DNA from: Brachypterus glaber
Lineage: Eukaryota; Arthropoda; Insecta; Coleoptera; Kateretidae
Direction: 5' to 3'
Assembly: GCA_958510825.1 (NCBI GenBank)
Contig: OY294047.1
Span: 53,985,365-54,049,364, forward strand
DNA: 64,000 nucleotides
In this document: in pieces, positions 21,720-33,115 of the stretch
How the letters are laid out: each line of letters opens with the position of its first letter
Position numbering within the stretch: the first letter of the stretch is position 1
The notes under the pieces: generated by a model
Seen by the model: only the letters and a program-made list of their open reading frames with translations
What the model was told of the DNA's origin: nothing
Database searches by the model: none
Position numbers and translations under genes: made by a program

Positions 21720-21990
21720 AAGACTATTATAGCCTTGCACTCTTAAATCCCTCGCTACTACGCAGCTCGGGATTTAATACGCTCGGCTATAAAAAATGTC
21801 TTCTCTACCTTGGTATATAATTACTATTTCAACGGTCCCATTAACCCACTCCGCCTCCATGGAGCTCCAGCCTCGTGGGTTAATTTTCTCATAGGCAAAA
21901 TCCTGTAGGCCAGATAGTGCCCAATAATTGACGTCAAAAAGACGTTTTTTGGTTTCCTGGGTATTAGCAGCCATTATTTTCGTATGGAAA
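21720..21990. repeat. hairpin repeat distantly related to family A
   Basis: Holds CCTCGTGGGTTAATTTTCTC and an opposing CATTAACCCACTCC, the same stem theme as family A, plus a second hairpin around CTACTACGCAGCTCGGGA. The minus frame 21974-21774 (66 codons, MAANTQETKKRLFD) overlaps it; I regard this frame as unproven. Confidence 0.5.
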
Positions 21991-22046
21991 AATTAGTACA
22001 ATGCAACAAATAATATATAAAAAAAAAAATAATAATAAATTTAAAA

Positions 22047-22511
22047 TTATAGTTTTAAATCTGGATTTTGCAGCCACTGAAGGGCTGCTGGTGTTAAATT
22101 ATGTATGTCCTCCAATGTACCATCAAAACGCGTCAGCGCGCATTCCAGAGAAATGTGATGAATAGATTGTTCCTCCCCATCGCAACGGTTACAACTAGGA
22201 TTTTCTAAAAGACCCCAAGTAAATTTGCTTTTATTGCAGACACCATGATCTGTACGAATACGGTTTGAATTACACCACTCTCTTCTTGAAAGATCAAAAC
22301 CAGGAACTTTTAATGTTGGATCAGGGATAAGAAACGAATTATTAACCTGTTTGTTGCGCCACGATGACTTCCAAAATTCCTCTATATTAAAGTCATTGGA
22401 TTGGTTTGCTAATCTTGTTGGTGGATTTCTCGATATTATCCTTAGTGTATTACTAGATAAGGAAACTATGTTTTCATTTATTGGAAGCAGCCATAAAGTG
22501 AATGAACTTGT
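22047..22511 (-). mobile_element. non-LTR retrotransposon polymerase C-terminus
   Basis: The minus frame is open for about 154 codons without a methionine, from SSFTLWLLPINEN through NIEEFWKSSWRN and VPGFDLSRREWC, NSNRIRTDHGVC and a C-x2-C-x7-H-x5-C knuckle (CNRCDGEEQSIHHISLEC), to TAA at 22047. FDL-x-R-x-x-W followed by NR-x-RT-x-H is the standard tail after RNase H in several LINE clades. It is 5' truncated at a TAA near 22512 and followed by an AATTTATTATTATT tail. No frameshift, so it looks young. Confidence 0.85.
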
Positions 22512-22754
22512 TTAAACTGCGCCATGACATAAAAATGATTTGTAATTTTATTTTAAGAAATTAATTCAATACTAACGTTCGCCCACACGTCTATTGTGAT
22601 AATATATCAGAAAGCAATATCGAATAGTAACAACAACAATAATATTTTAGATGTAGATCTAGATTAATATGCAATAAAGGAATACAACAATGCAAATATA
22701 CAATGCAAATACCTACATTTTTTATCACTACTAGCTTTAGAAGTCACCATTATA

Positions 22755-23468
22755 CAGAGCGGTCCAAAAGTCACCCCCCCCCCTCTTAACTTTTGAACCA
22801 GTTGAGATATCGACTTCAAATTTGGAACTTTTAAATAAGACAAATTAAACTATCTTTTAGCATATATTTAATACTTTCAGCTCTTAAAATGTGGGCAGGG
22901 GGCACGGGGGCACATTTTTTTAAATGGAAAGGGGGGTCGTGTATACATCATTTTAAAGCTTATAATATTCTCCATTTAACTCCATATTTTCAAATTAAAA
23001 AAAAAATTGGATTTAAAATGTGGTTGAAAATGGGTATTAATGTCAAAATTTCTCTAAAAAAACAAATATTTTTTTAAAAATGCCTAATTTCATCATAAAA
23101 AAATGTTAATTATACTTTTAAAATAATTTTAGTTGACATAAATAAAAATTTATAAAAAAAACTTAAGAAATCGAATGTTTTAGCACAAAAAATTGAAAAA
23201 TCAAAACCTTAAAAAACATTATTAAAAAATTTAAAAATGTTAGTTTAAATAGAGAATTTTATAAGCTTTAAAATGATGTATCACACGACCCCCCTTTCCA
23301 TTAAAAAAAATGTCCCCCCATGCCCCCCTGCCCACATTTTAAAAGCTGAAAATATCAAATATATGCTAAAAGATAGTTTAAGTTGTCTTATTTAAGAGTT
23401 TTAAATTTGAAGTCGATATCTCAACTCGTTCAAAAGTTAAAAGGAGGGGTGACTTTTGGACCGCACTG
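22755..23468. mobile_element. mariner-like MITE family Q, copy 2
   Basis: 714 bp, TA on both sides, ends CAGAGCGGTCCAAAAGTC and CAGTGCGGTCCAAAAGTC. It is inserted just after a P-like start (CACTACTAGCTTTAGAA at about 22727). Confidence 0.87.
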
Positions 23469-23739
23469 TATTAAAAAACATTATAGTTAATATTAACACT
23501 CCGTGGTATACAGGGTCGGATCTAGAGTCAAGGCATGGGAGGGGTAATCGAACATTTTTAAGGTATTCACCAAAAATTTAATGTTTTCAAGGAAACAATT
23601 TTTCTAAAAAAAATGTTTTACCATCTAGCCAAGAATAGCGCCGCAAGGGATTTTTTTGCGAAAGTCATACAAAATAAACCAAGTGATAAAGTTATTTCTT
23701 TTTTTTTGCATTTTATACTAAATATTATGATTATATTAT

Positions 23740-23850
23740 TTACCAAGTGAGAGAAGTTTAACATTTTTGACCTGCGTCAAATTGCAAGACACGGTCTAAA
23801 ATGTTAAATCTTCACTCACGTGGAAAATATAGTATTTTTTTCACCACCAG
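23740..23850. repeat. hairpin element with variable core
   Basis: CAAGTGAGAGAAGTTTAACATTTT pairs with AAAATGTTAAATCTTCACTC around GACCTGCGTCAAATTGCAAG-like core, then TATAGTATTTTTTTCACCACC. The same TATACTATTTTTTC edge follows hairpins near 20615 and 20940. Confidence 0.6.
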
Positions 23851-24010
23851 TACAATTAATTAGCTATTTATTTATTTATTTTCCTAAAATTTAATGAAAA
23901 AGCTTATAAATTTAAAATATCACGCAGGCCGTTCGCGGCCAATAAAAAAACAAATGAATAACTTTAAGTTAGAAAGTGTTTCCGTGTTAAGTGTAATAAA
24001 ATAAATAAAA

Positions 24011-24139
24011 ATGGAAAGTGAAATGCAAAGTGATGATTCTGGTACTCCCCCAGAAATAAGGGGGCAGGCGAAAACTGTGAGGGAGAATCTATTGCCTCAA
24101 AAATCAATATATGGGGGTTGTACCTCTAGTAAGCTATGA
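24011..24139 (+). pseudogene. short open frame, second recombinase-like N-terminal fragment
   Basis: ATG at 24011 opens 42 codons: MESEMQSDDSGTPPEIRGQA, then KTVRENLLPQKS, then an unrelated tail and TGA. The ENLLP-x-KS element matches the LP-x-KS of the fragment at 21073-21201 and of insect Crypton-like ORFs as I remember them. It breaks off right after KS. Function not claimed. Confidence 0.28.
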
Positions 24140-24599
24140 TCCTTGAGTTAATGTATGGGTTGTATAATCTATGGTTGAATATGATGGACCAATGATTTTC
24201 ACTTTTCGAAGTGTTTTTTGTAAAACATTTAGTTAATATTTTTAAATTTATCATGCAATAAATAAATTTGGTTTGGACATTATACAACGCATTTTGTAAA
24301 CTAGCTACATTCTCGGACTTCTTCAAAATTTTAAGTCTGGAGTTAACACAGTATTATCACTCTGTATAATTATTTGAAATAATTTATTTGTAATAAATGC
24401 ATTGGCCTTCCTGGTAGCATTATCAAGAGTGCTAGGTGCGTCAAAATGTCCTTTAAAAATAGCCTTGCATCTATTATTAAACCGACATTACTCACGCTAA
24501 AAAGTTTTAAGGATAAACAATTCAAAACATCCTATCTAAATGCACTATATTTACCATTTATTACGCTCTTCGCAACTTTCAGAGTGTGTTAACCTTTTT

Positions 24600-25000
24600 T
24601 TTTACTACTTGCTTTAGAACATACCATTATTTATCATGTTTTCAGACTGTGAAATCAATTTTCTTCACCTATAGCAATAATTTTTTCTCTCCTAGTAGGA
24701 GTAAATTTTATAAACAATTGATTTCTGTCACTTTAGATGTTTCAGTTCTTTGTGCAATTTTTACTAATTAAAGCCAAAAAAATAGCTTTAAATAACTTTT
24801 TATTTATTAAATATAATTAATGATAATTATTACCAATTAATACAACCAATAGTTAGCTAAATATTAAGAAAATAAATATAAAAAAACTAAATTTTTAAAT
24901 GTCAGTTCAAAGTATTTATTTGAGCAAATGTCATTGTTCAAGGCTACTTGATTTTTATGAAATATAATTTCTGTTAATAATTTATTTATAAATAAAGTTT
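24600..25000 (+). repeat. repeat family P, copy 2 (uninterrupted)
   Basis: Contains CTCCTAGTAGGAGTAAATTT and CAAGGCTACTTGATTTTTATG. It acts as the empty-site reference for the insertion at 20804-21455. Confidence 0.8.
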
Positions 25001-25624
25001 TACTTTAAATTGGTAATGTGCCTTTTTGGTTTGCTTAAATTCAATTTGACAAAATATAAAATGGCGTATTCAAAATGGCGTCAATAATCCTTAAATTTTA
25101 AACTTTGAACTTTTTTTATTTTTTTGCACATAAATAGTTAACTATCCATAATTATAAAGACATAGTTTTTAAGTCTTGGTTTTAAGTCGAATTGATGCCA
25201 AAAATGAGGGCTTCTCGGACCATAGTGCAAAGGCAAGATTTGGTCATCCAAATTCCGCCAGGGGTGGGTTAGAGTTTGGGAGATTTTTTTTATGTCATTA
25301 AAATTTTCGCCAGCCAGGGGTAAAGCTTTTAATATTTGCGAAGAGTAACCGGTATAGAATTTAAAGCATTACATACCTTCACAGTTTGTTAAATCTCTAA
25401 GCTCGCTAATCAAAAAAGCCTTGAGATCAAAACGCAAAAAAAATGTTGTGAAATACACAGTAATCCTTCCTTTTGCTTTGCCGGTTTAAAATAACGAGGA
25501 AAAATAATGCTATACAGAATACAAAACACTCATTTTCAAACAAAAATGTTAAAAAAAAGAAAAAAATTGTTAAACTATTTTTTTTTTAATTAATTGAAAA
25601 ATTTGGTACATTTTTAAAAATGTA
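25001..25624. other. AT-rich unassigned sequence
   Basis: No open frame or repeat family of this window is recognised. Confidence 0.35.
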
Positions 25625-25963
25625 GAAATAGTTATTTATGGTACTAGTGGGTAAAGTAAGATATTGCCCATGAGAAAATTAACCTGCGATGCGTCAGCCA
25701 AGCAGGTTAATTTTCGAGAGGGCAATATCGGTTTACCCATGAGTGCCATACAAGGTATTATCCAATAAATAGCTTAGGAATTCATATTTTTATTAAAAAT
25801 TTTAATGACATTTACAAGAAAATAATTTGACAAGTGACAGTTGAGTGAGTAAAATAAATAATTATCCACTCAATAAAGTAAAAGCCACGCGGGGGTTATT
25901 ATTGAGTTTATCTATTTAAAATAAAGCTGGTAATTGTCTTATTATCTGTATGTATTGGATAAA
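25625..25963 (+). repeat. repeat family A, copy 5
   Basis: Full-length copy with both stem arms, a good family reference. Confidence 0.87.
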
Positions 25964-26599
25964 ATATATTTTTAATAACTTACTATTTTACTATTGCCTA
26001 AAACTACTTTTGTTTTGATTAACACAGTCGTCCAAACCGAAGTAACTGATCGATTTCGTGCTTGTTAGCACTCTTCAGAGCCACATATCAGTATAAGAAC
26101 TGTAAAAATCAAATCTTTTCCATACGCTATATGGAGTTGCATATTTTTCTAATCTGGAGTTAAGGAGTTAAAATAGTAATTTTTTTTTTTTTACTTTTTA
26201 CTGGTTTTTCTTGGCAGCAAACATCAATGACCTTTAGTTTATCTAAGATCAACAAGCTTTGTCAAAAGACCAACTTTAAGAAGACCCTGTATTGTATCTA
26301 ATAAGTAGTAGTAAATACACAGGCCTGCACGAAAAACTTTTTGTATACCTACTGAAAACTGATTCTTTTAGTTTTTGTGATTTTGAAAATCAATTACATT
26401 TTTTTTTCATCGCGTCAGGATATTCTGGAAATTGCATTTAAAAATCTAAAAATGACAAAATTAATATAATTTTATTGCTTAATTTTTGATAAAAAATTAT
26501 TAAAAATATCTAACGAAAATCATAAAAATGTTATGTAAAGAAAGTTGAAGTTGACTTTTGGAATGAGTGTACCGGAACTTTTTACATTTTTTTATAAAC
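25964..26599. other. AT-rich unassigned sequence
   Basis: No supported gene. Contains a GTTAGCACTCTTCAGAG-like phrase near 26060 and nothing diagnostic. Confidence 0.35.
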
Positions 26600-26673
26600 A
26601 AAATTAATGGAGAGCCCCTAGCACAAGCATAGGCTTATTTGGGGCACTCAATGACACAGTATGTATTGTACGC
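26600..26673 (+). mobile_element. LINE 3' UTR remnant preceding the (AAAT)n tract
   Basis: TATTTGGGGCACTCAATGAC and ACAGTATGTATTGTACGCAT run into the tetranucleotide tract. A similar phrase (GGGGCTCTCATGCTACAGTA, then AATAAATAAAATAAA) occurs on the minus strand near 37205-37260. Confidence 0.5.
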
Positions 26674-27101
<428 letters not shown>

Positions 27102-27924
27102 GTGTATCAAAATGACATTAGTACCCAATATTATAAAGCAAATGTGTTTAGTTGTTTTTGAAAAAAACCCTAACGTGATCATTTTTATGTGCAGGTCTGT
27201 GTTATTATAGTAGATTGGCTGTCTCTTAATTATAGCCGCCAGTCGGGCCGCTGTAAATAAATAATCGCATATACGTGTGCAGTTTCAGATTTGCAGGACG
27301 ATAGGTCAGTTACGGTGATATTCCTGCTACACTACTAAATTTCTTGTGTTAAATTGCAATAAATGTACACGAGCTTATATTTTTAAGGGTTGTAGTGGAT
27401 AGTAACAGAACACTCCTGTTAGTTTTGCGTAAGAGGTGTCCGCTATCATAAATTTTAGGGGTGAGTGCGGTTTAAAATTGTATTAGATACCTCAAAGTTG
27501 TTACAACAACGTTTGGTTGTACTCTTTTTAAATTTTTCTATTAGGTAACGTTCAAGTATTAAGTAACGCAAATTTTGATCGTTTTGCCGCCCAAAAAGAA
27601 ATTTATGACCAAAAAAGGTCATCCACTGTGCCAGTGATGGGAAAATTTTGGTCTCACAAAAGACACGAACTTCACCTGAAAAGTTGTACCCCCAAAAGGT
27701 ACAGCTAGAATATAGGGGTTATATATTATATTTCTTATATACATGCATTCAATGTTATTTCATTACAAATGAGCGTAAAAAATGAGGATCATGCAGAAAA
27801 AACAAATAATATCGCTAAGTCATTGAAAATACAACATCCATTACGTATTAATATCTTATTAATTAACTAGCCGTAAGTCCGCTCTTTGAACGGTAGCTTT
27901 TATTGACAAAAATACTGTCAAACC
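27102..27924. other. unassigned sequence with a family-H end
   Basis: 27546-27572 (GTAACGTTCAAGTATTAAGT) is a solo end of family H. The rest holds nothing recognisable. Confidence 0.4.
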
Positions 27925-28467
27925 CAGCTGAACAGCTGCAAGCACCTTGTCAAAACATGCCTACTAATTTGAAACGTTATAAAATAGGAAGTTTTGTGAA
28001 TAGGCTACCATTAATACACCTGCGTGTTGCATAATTTAGTAAAGTTTAAAAGTCTGTATCTCCCAAAACATTATATTCTAGTAAAAACTGTATATAAATT
28101 TTTTGTAGGGCTTAAAAAGAGCCTTCATTTGAAATTTAATTTTTTGAAATCGGTTTATAAATAAGTGAGATGCTAAAAAACCGCTTGTCGATATCTTTTT
28201 TAAAAATGGAGTTATTAAGTTTACATACAGACAGGCGGACAGACAAAAGGACAGATTTACGGACAGATTTACGGACAGACAGACAGACAGACAGACATAC
28301 AGACAGGCAGACAGACGGACAGACAGACGATCGCATTTTTATTTTACTGATTTCGACTCAGAAAGGTCTAAACGTCGAGAAATGTGAAAAAAAAACATGG
28401 TCAAAGATTGACTTTTCGGCGAAGATTTCAGTACATCGGCACTCTTAGTAGAACTAAGTGCCGATGT
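27925..28467 (+). repeat. repeat family K, copy 2 (diverged)
   Basis: A variant start CAGCTGAACAGCTGCAAGCA lacks the CTAGATG terminus of copies 1 and 4. It includes an expanded (ACAG)n-like tract at about 28207-28330 and ends in the terminal hairpin AAGTGCCGATGT, 45 bp from the stop codon of the sugar transporter gene. Confidence 0.82.
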
Positions 28468-28512
28468 AAAAAGTGTGGGTACAAAAAAAAAACTATTAAA
28501 TATAGAAAATAT

Positions 28513-28520
28513 TTATTTAT
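28513..28520 (-). promoter_or_regulatory. probable poly(A) signal of the Tret1-like gene
   Basis: The minus sequence after the last codon is TAAATAAATAAATATTTTC, containing AATAAA at once after the stop. Cleavage would fall near 28490-28500, just before the K repeat. Inferred from sequence only. Confidence 0.5.
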
Positions 28521-29093
28521 TTATTTCTTCCTGAATTTCTTCAAATGTTTTCCCCCTTGTCTCCGTTACCAAAAATATTACAAAAAACACACTTGATAAA
28601 ACAATAACCATACAAACATAAAACGTCACATCAGCTCCAACCTTTTTTTGGATGGCATCATATTCAAAAAAGACAGCAAACGCCAAAAGCCAATTAATGC
28701 TTCCTAGAATGCCGGTCATTTGTGCCTTGATTTTATGTGGGATCATTTCTATTGGAGCCATCCACGGGATTGGTCCAAATCCAACAGAGAATCCAATAAT
28801 GTATAAAGAAATAGATAATACTGCTAAAAACCCCAAAGAGTTCATTGTTGATTCAGAAACTAATTTTCGATTGTTCAATGAAAATATCAAGCCTAGAACT
28901 AATAAAGACAAAGACATCAAAATGGCGGACATTACCAGATATATTTTCCTTCCCAGAAAGTCAATTGTTAAGGCGGATGCTAGGGCACAGGCAACTTCAA
29001 TTACTCCAATAATAATTGAACATGAGTGAAATGACATACTTGTTCCTGATTCCTTGAAAATTTCTTTTGCAAAGAATACAACTGCGTTCATGC
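28513..29093 (-). CDS. Tret1-like gene, exon 2 (TM7-TM12)
   Basis: Starts GMNAVVFFAKEIFK and ends ETRGKTFEEIQEEINK then TAA. It contains the second-half signatures DFLGRK and GPIPWMAP-x-EMIP. Stop overlaps (TAAA)n that supplies AATAAA. Confidence 0.93.
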
Positions 29094-30891
29094 CTGAAAA
29101 TGTTAATTTGGATAAACATTAAATAAATAAATAAATAAATATCAAGTATATTTTCGAAAAATGTTAACATTAAAAACACACGTACAATAAATAAAATAAT
29201 ATACAGGTTAAAAATACAACATGAACGAAATATCGTCAAAATTAAAAAAGCAAAAAAAAGTTAAAAAAGTTAAATATCATTCAACTTGAAATCTAAAGCC
29301 ATGACTCTCTGAATATTCATCATATTCCTTTAAGGAATAAGGTTCTATGTCGCGGAGAAAATCATGGACCTTTTTTTTAAAACTGTTATGGTTTTTTATG
29401 TTTCTTAGCCCCCGTGGCAAACTGTTATAAAAAACAATGGAAGAATAAAAAGATCCTTTCTCATAGGTTGTTAATCTATGTTTCGGAACGCTGTAATTTA
29501 AAGTTCTATGTGAATTTAATTCCATGGTTCTGAACAAGTCTATTCTTAACCAGGAACAAAACTGATTTATACATTTAAAACCAATGACAGTGAGAATATT
29601 GTTTGCTTTGAAGAGGCCTTTACAAGATGCATCATATTTCAGATTGAACAAGGCATTTGACATTTTAAAAGAACTAAAACATTAATGAAGTAAATTTTGT
29701 GAGGCCTTTAGTTTTTATTCAACACTGTTTAAGTACCAAAAATTTTCATTAAACGATATCTGAAATGATGCTCATGTGATCACATTATTTGTGGCATCGT
29801 TATAATGGAAATTTTAGGTTCTCTATAGAGCTCTAGAAACCGAGATAAAAACATGTTTTTTTAATGAATAACTGCAGCTACTGTGACATCATCCGATCAT
29901 CCATTTCAGAAATCTGAGGATACATTTGAATTTTTAAATTTAAACATCTCGAGAAAAAAATTGATCGAGATTTTGTTTTTGTTTTTAAAATTTAAAAATA
30001 TATAAAAAAATCAGGTCAACAGGTCCATATTGTGTCTAATGGTTTTCGTATTTGTTTAAAATAAAATTCAAAACAAAAACAATTATAATTTTTATTCCAA
30101 GAATATAACTGACCTGCAAATCGTTGGTAAAACATCAGCCCAAAACAGACCATTACAGCTTTTATTGTGACCTTGGATTTCAAAGTTTCTTTGCATGTCT
30201 TTTGCTTGTCCATTTTTAATCGTTCCTTTTCTTCAAATATTTCATTGGATGTATCATATTCCACCTCCCGAAACCATGCCAGACTTTTTATGGCTTTTTC
30301 TTCTTTGCCCTTTCTGAGCCAAAATTCAGGCGATTCAGGTTGAAATACAAATGCAATAAAGAACAAAATACAAGGTGCTGAACAGGCATACATGTAAGCT
30401 TTCACCGGTAAAATGTTACCAATAATAAAACAATACAAGATGCCTAAGGCAACAAACATATAGTAAAAAGAACAAAGCATTCCTCTGACCTCTGTGTGAG
30501 AAATTTCGCTTGTATACAAGGGAGCAGCCACACAAAAAATGCCGCCTCCTAGACCTATAATAAACCTCCCAGCATATAACATGTATATATTCACAGCAAA
30601 AATCATCAGAGCCCAACCAAGAAGAAAAGGAATTATTGCCAAAAGGCATATTAACTTGCGACCTGTTAGGTTTATGAGAAACCCAGTGGGTATGCAGATT
30701 GTCATAGCCCCTAAATAGAACATGGCTGCTACTAGTGTCATTTGCTCCTCGGTAGTTTGGATTTTGTTCACTGCACCATTTTTTACCACTTTTTCGGCAC
30801 CTCTGGACCAACCTATGGCAACTCCGGTGCACATTGCACCCATGTTAATGGCGGAGGTTGCTAAAACTTGGGTCCATAGAACGTTTTCCAT
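28513..30891 (-). CDS. facilitated sugar/trehalose transporter-like protein (Tret1/SLC2 type), two exons
   Basis: ATG at 30891; exon 1 (30891-30114) ends GCA G|GTCAGT and exon 2 (29093-28513) starts TTTTCAG|GC, giving 452 residues with one intron. Motifs in order: GRK 77-79, GRF 108-110, PLYTSEI 124-130 with RG 136-137, PESPEF 185-190, QRFAGMNAV 256-264 across the splice, DFLGRK 304-309, GFGPIPWMAPIEMIP 365-379 and ETRGKT 437-442. These are the sugar-porter signatures in the Tret1-like clade of insects, usually 450-490 residues, so the gene is complete with 12 predicted TM helices. It would carry trehalose or another sugar across the plasma membrane down its gradient; the exact substrate is unknown. 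AATAAA overlaps the stop codon region on the minus strand, a likely poly(A) signal. Confidence 0.93.
29277..29663 (-). mobile_element. LINE fragment in the Tret1-like intron
   Basis: 128 open codons ending with RTLNYSVPKHRLTTYEKGS, FYSSIVFYNSLPRGLRN and NSFKKKVHDFL, the usual extreme C-terminus of CR1/jockey-like polymerases (compare RLYNHLPDRLK in the 40562-40861 frame). Only this end survives. It is in the same orientation as the host gene, inside its single intron (29094-30113). Confidence 0.82.
30114..30891 (-). CDS. Tret1-like gene, exon 1 (TM1-TM6 and central loop)
   Basis: Starts MENVLWTQVLATSAINMG and runs to QRFAG in TM7. The ATG lies in AACCATGG, a good start context. The central cytosolic loop is about residues 191-240 and ends KETLKSKVTIKA. 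The overlapping minus frame 30832-30416 is a shadow. Confidence 0.93.
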
Positions 30892-31044
30892 GGTTATTTA
30901 AGTATTTTGGAAGGAAATTAAAAGTAATATGCACTCAGTTGCAGAAATATCTTAGGTTAAATTATTTGACAGAATGTGTCAAATTAAAGATATCGACAAC
31001 AGGGTATTGTTTATGTGGAAAAAGTCCATAATTGTTGGCAGAAG

Positions 31045-31200
31045 ATTAAAACAAAACAGATCATTATAGCTTCTATTGTGATCTTAAATTTAAAAGCTTC
31101 TTTGCATGTCTTGGATGTATTATATTCCACCTCCCAAAACCATGCCAGACTTTTTATAGCTTTTTTTCTTTGCCTTTTCTGAGCCAAAATTCTGACGATT
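31045..31200 (-). pseudogene. decayed partial copy of the Tret1-like central loop
   Basis: It matches 30133-30334. The minus reading gives WLRKGKEKKAIKSLAW, WEVEYNTS, KTCKEAFKFKITIEAIMICF against the gene's WLRKGKEEKAIKSLAW, REVEYDTS and KTCKETLKSKVTIKAVMVCF. A 45-bp segment (15 codons, NEIFEEKERLKMDKQ) is missing exactly in frame, and a 1-bp deletion in the T tract breaks the frame. It lies about 150-310 bp upstream of the intact gene's start codon, so it is a remnant of a tandem paralogue or of a local duplication. Confidence 0.85.
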
Positions 31201-31311
31201 TTTTTAAAAATTTGATTTTTTTAATAAAAGTAAATTTTCCTGAAAAAATTACATTTATCGCACGTTTCCTTCTATTTTTTTTTTCGATTTTTTTCAAAAG
31301 TTTAGCCCTTT

Positions 31312-31550
31312 AGGGAACGTTTAAGTATTACGTAACGCAAATTGTACCAAAATTCATACACTTCATACCTCGGTTCTCGCGTTATTATAGATTATAGACA
31401 TTTCATATTTTGGCTACCCCCCTAATAGGGGGTGTGTTAGGGGGGTAGCCAAAATATGAAATCTCTACAGGCTTGAATAACGCGAGAACCGAGGTATGAG
31501 AGGTATGAATTTTGGTACATTTTGCGTTACGTAATACTTGAACGTTCCCT
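31312..31550. mobile_element. Harbinger-like palindromic MITE family H, copy 2
   Basis: A 239-bp palindrome, TTA on both sides, ends AGGGAACGTTTAAGTATTAC and the complement. Centre ACCCCCCTAATAGGGGGTGT. Confidence 0.86.
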
Positions 31551-31888
31551 TAGGTAACCCTTTTTAAAATAAATAAAATTTGGTACGATTGATATTTCTA
31601 ATAAAAATAATTTTTCATGAAAAAATTGAGTTGATGGGAGATTTTCTTCCATTATTTTCGATTTTTTAAAATTTTTAGCCATTAGATCATATATCCCCTC
31701 TATCTAGATGCGCCTTGAGTCAACGCCAAACAGAAATGTTTACAGTGCAACATTAAGGTAGACTTCACCTCCCCGCCACCGGTGGCCACCGCCACCGCTA
31801 TAGTATTTTGTTTACAATTATCTTTGTATATGTTATACTGAAAACAAATCAACATCAATGTCATATCTAGAGAGGAGATAAATGATTT

Positions 31889-32101
31889 ATGGTCTGTTTT
31901 TTCAAGCAAGATAGCAAATTAAAAATCGCACAGTAAATATTTTTACAACAGGTTCGAATAGTATATGTTTGTGTATAGAATATAGTTATGTTTTATAAAA
32001 TAAACTACACAGTATATTCGCACATCCAATATTCGAATCTGTTTTGAAAATATTCACTGTGCGATTTTTAATTTACTCTCTTGCTTGATGAAACAGACCA
32101 T
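31889..32101. repeat. inverted repeat with about 75-bp arms
   Basis: TGGTCTGTTTTTTCAAGCAAG (from 31889) pairs with CTTGCTTGATGAAACAGACCA (to 32101), and the arms continue through AAATTAAAAATCGCACAGTA. The spacer is about 65 bp. Likely a foldback MITE; no second copy in the window. Confidence 0.7.
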
Positions 32102-32149
32102 AATGAGTAGCCCTCCATAACTTTGTTCTTCTTCTTTTTTCCACAGGCT

Positions 32150-32300
32150 TCGTGATTTTTCCTGAAAATCTGAGGTCGATCGGATTACTCTTTCTTGCGT
32201 TATCGTGCTGGAAAGAAAACGTGACATACAGACGGACAGACGAACAGACGGAAATACAGACAGATTGAATATTATTTATAATGCATTTTGGTACAAACAT
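32150..32300. repeat. GACAGAC-phrase repeat remnant
   Basis: GAGGTCGATCGGATTACTCT and a run of CAGACGGACAGACGAACAGA match phrases near 17700, 3650 and 57050. These are remnants of a dispersed family. Confidence 0.45.
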
Positions 32301-32687
32301 TTTTGATTTTGAACAAAAAAACTCTTGTTTTGGGGTCCGAAGTAAACGAATAATACTCCTCTACTGAAGCTACGAGGAGTATAATTATAGACACCCTGTA
32401 GAGGTTTTTGCTTGTACTGCAGTTAGAAAGTAATATAAGGAAAGTTTAACGCGATAGTGCAAAGTGGAGATGTTTAACTTTCGCTTTCACTGTTAGAACC
32501 GAATATTTTTACACTTTAGCGTGGCTTGTAATTGCCCCTGTATCGAAGGGGTGACCGTTTCCTCTGGCTTAGCAGGCCCGTAGCTAGGCGTCGTGGCTAT
32601 GTATTTTACCGGGAGAATGCCCATAACTCCGACACTAACCATTTTTATATACATGTTTAAGTAAAGTTTTTTACTTAGAATAGTTTT

Positions 32688-32893
32688 TTTCTACGACTGC
32701 TTTAGAATGTAAGCAAATACACACACTTTTCAAACACAGAATGAATCCATTCTTACTCTAGATACGGTATGAATATTCCGTATCAAGTGTTAGAATGAGC
32801 ACATGTAGTGCCATCTCTTGTTTATGAAAGTAAAGAAAACTGTAGCAAAATTAGCAAAAATATATATATTTTACCATGAAACATTGAATAACA
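32688..32893 (-). repeat. repeat family E, partial copy
   Basis: Reverse complement of the right end of family E, from TTTTTTTCTACGACTGC to TTTTACCATGAAACATTGAA. Confidence 0.8.
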
Positions 32894-33059
32894 CTGATCG
32901 ACAAATCTGAAGATTTCTCTAACTGAGATTCCAGAAATAGGTTTATACTAATTTTGGGTCGCTGAATCCAAACCCGAAGGCCGTTTGTCTCCATCACCCT
33001 CAGATTTTTTTATATCATAAAAAAAGTTGAAATTAGGAAAATCGATTTTGTGTAATTAA

Positions 33060-33115
33060 TTTTCTTATGGGCAATATCTTACTTTACCCACTAGTACCAT
33101 AAATAACTATTATAA
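33060..33115 (-). repeat. repeat family A, end fragment
   Basis: AATTTTCTTATGGGCAATATC to CCCACTAGTACCATAAATAA only; the rest of the element is absent. Confidence 0.7.

Noticed and set aside
21774..21974. 66-codon minus frame MAANTQETKKRLFD as a host gene
   Set aside because: Its second half overlaps the family-A-like hairpin, and no domain or splice context supports it; left as unproven.
30416..30832. 138-codon minus frame in the transporter exon
   Set aside because: It is a shifted-frame shadow of the sugar transporter exon, which carries all family motifs.
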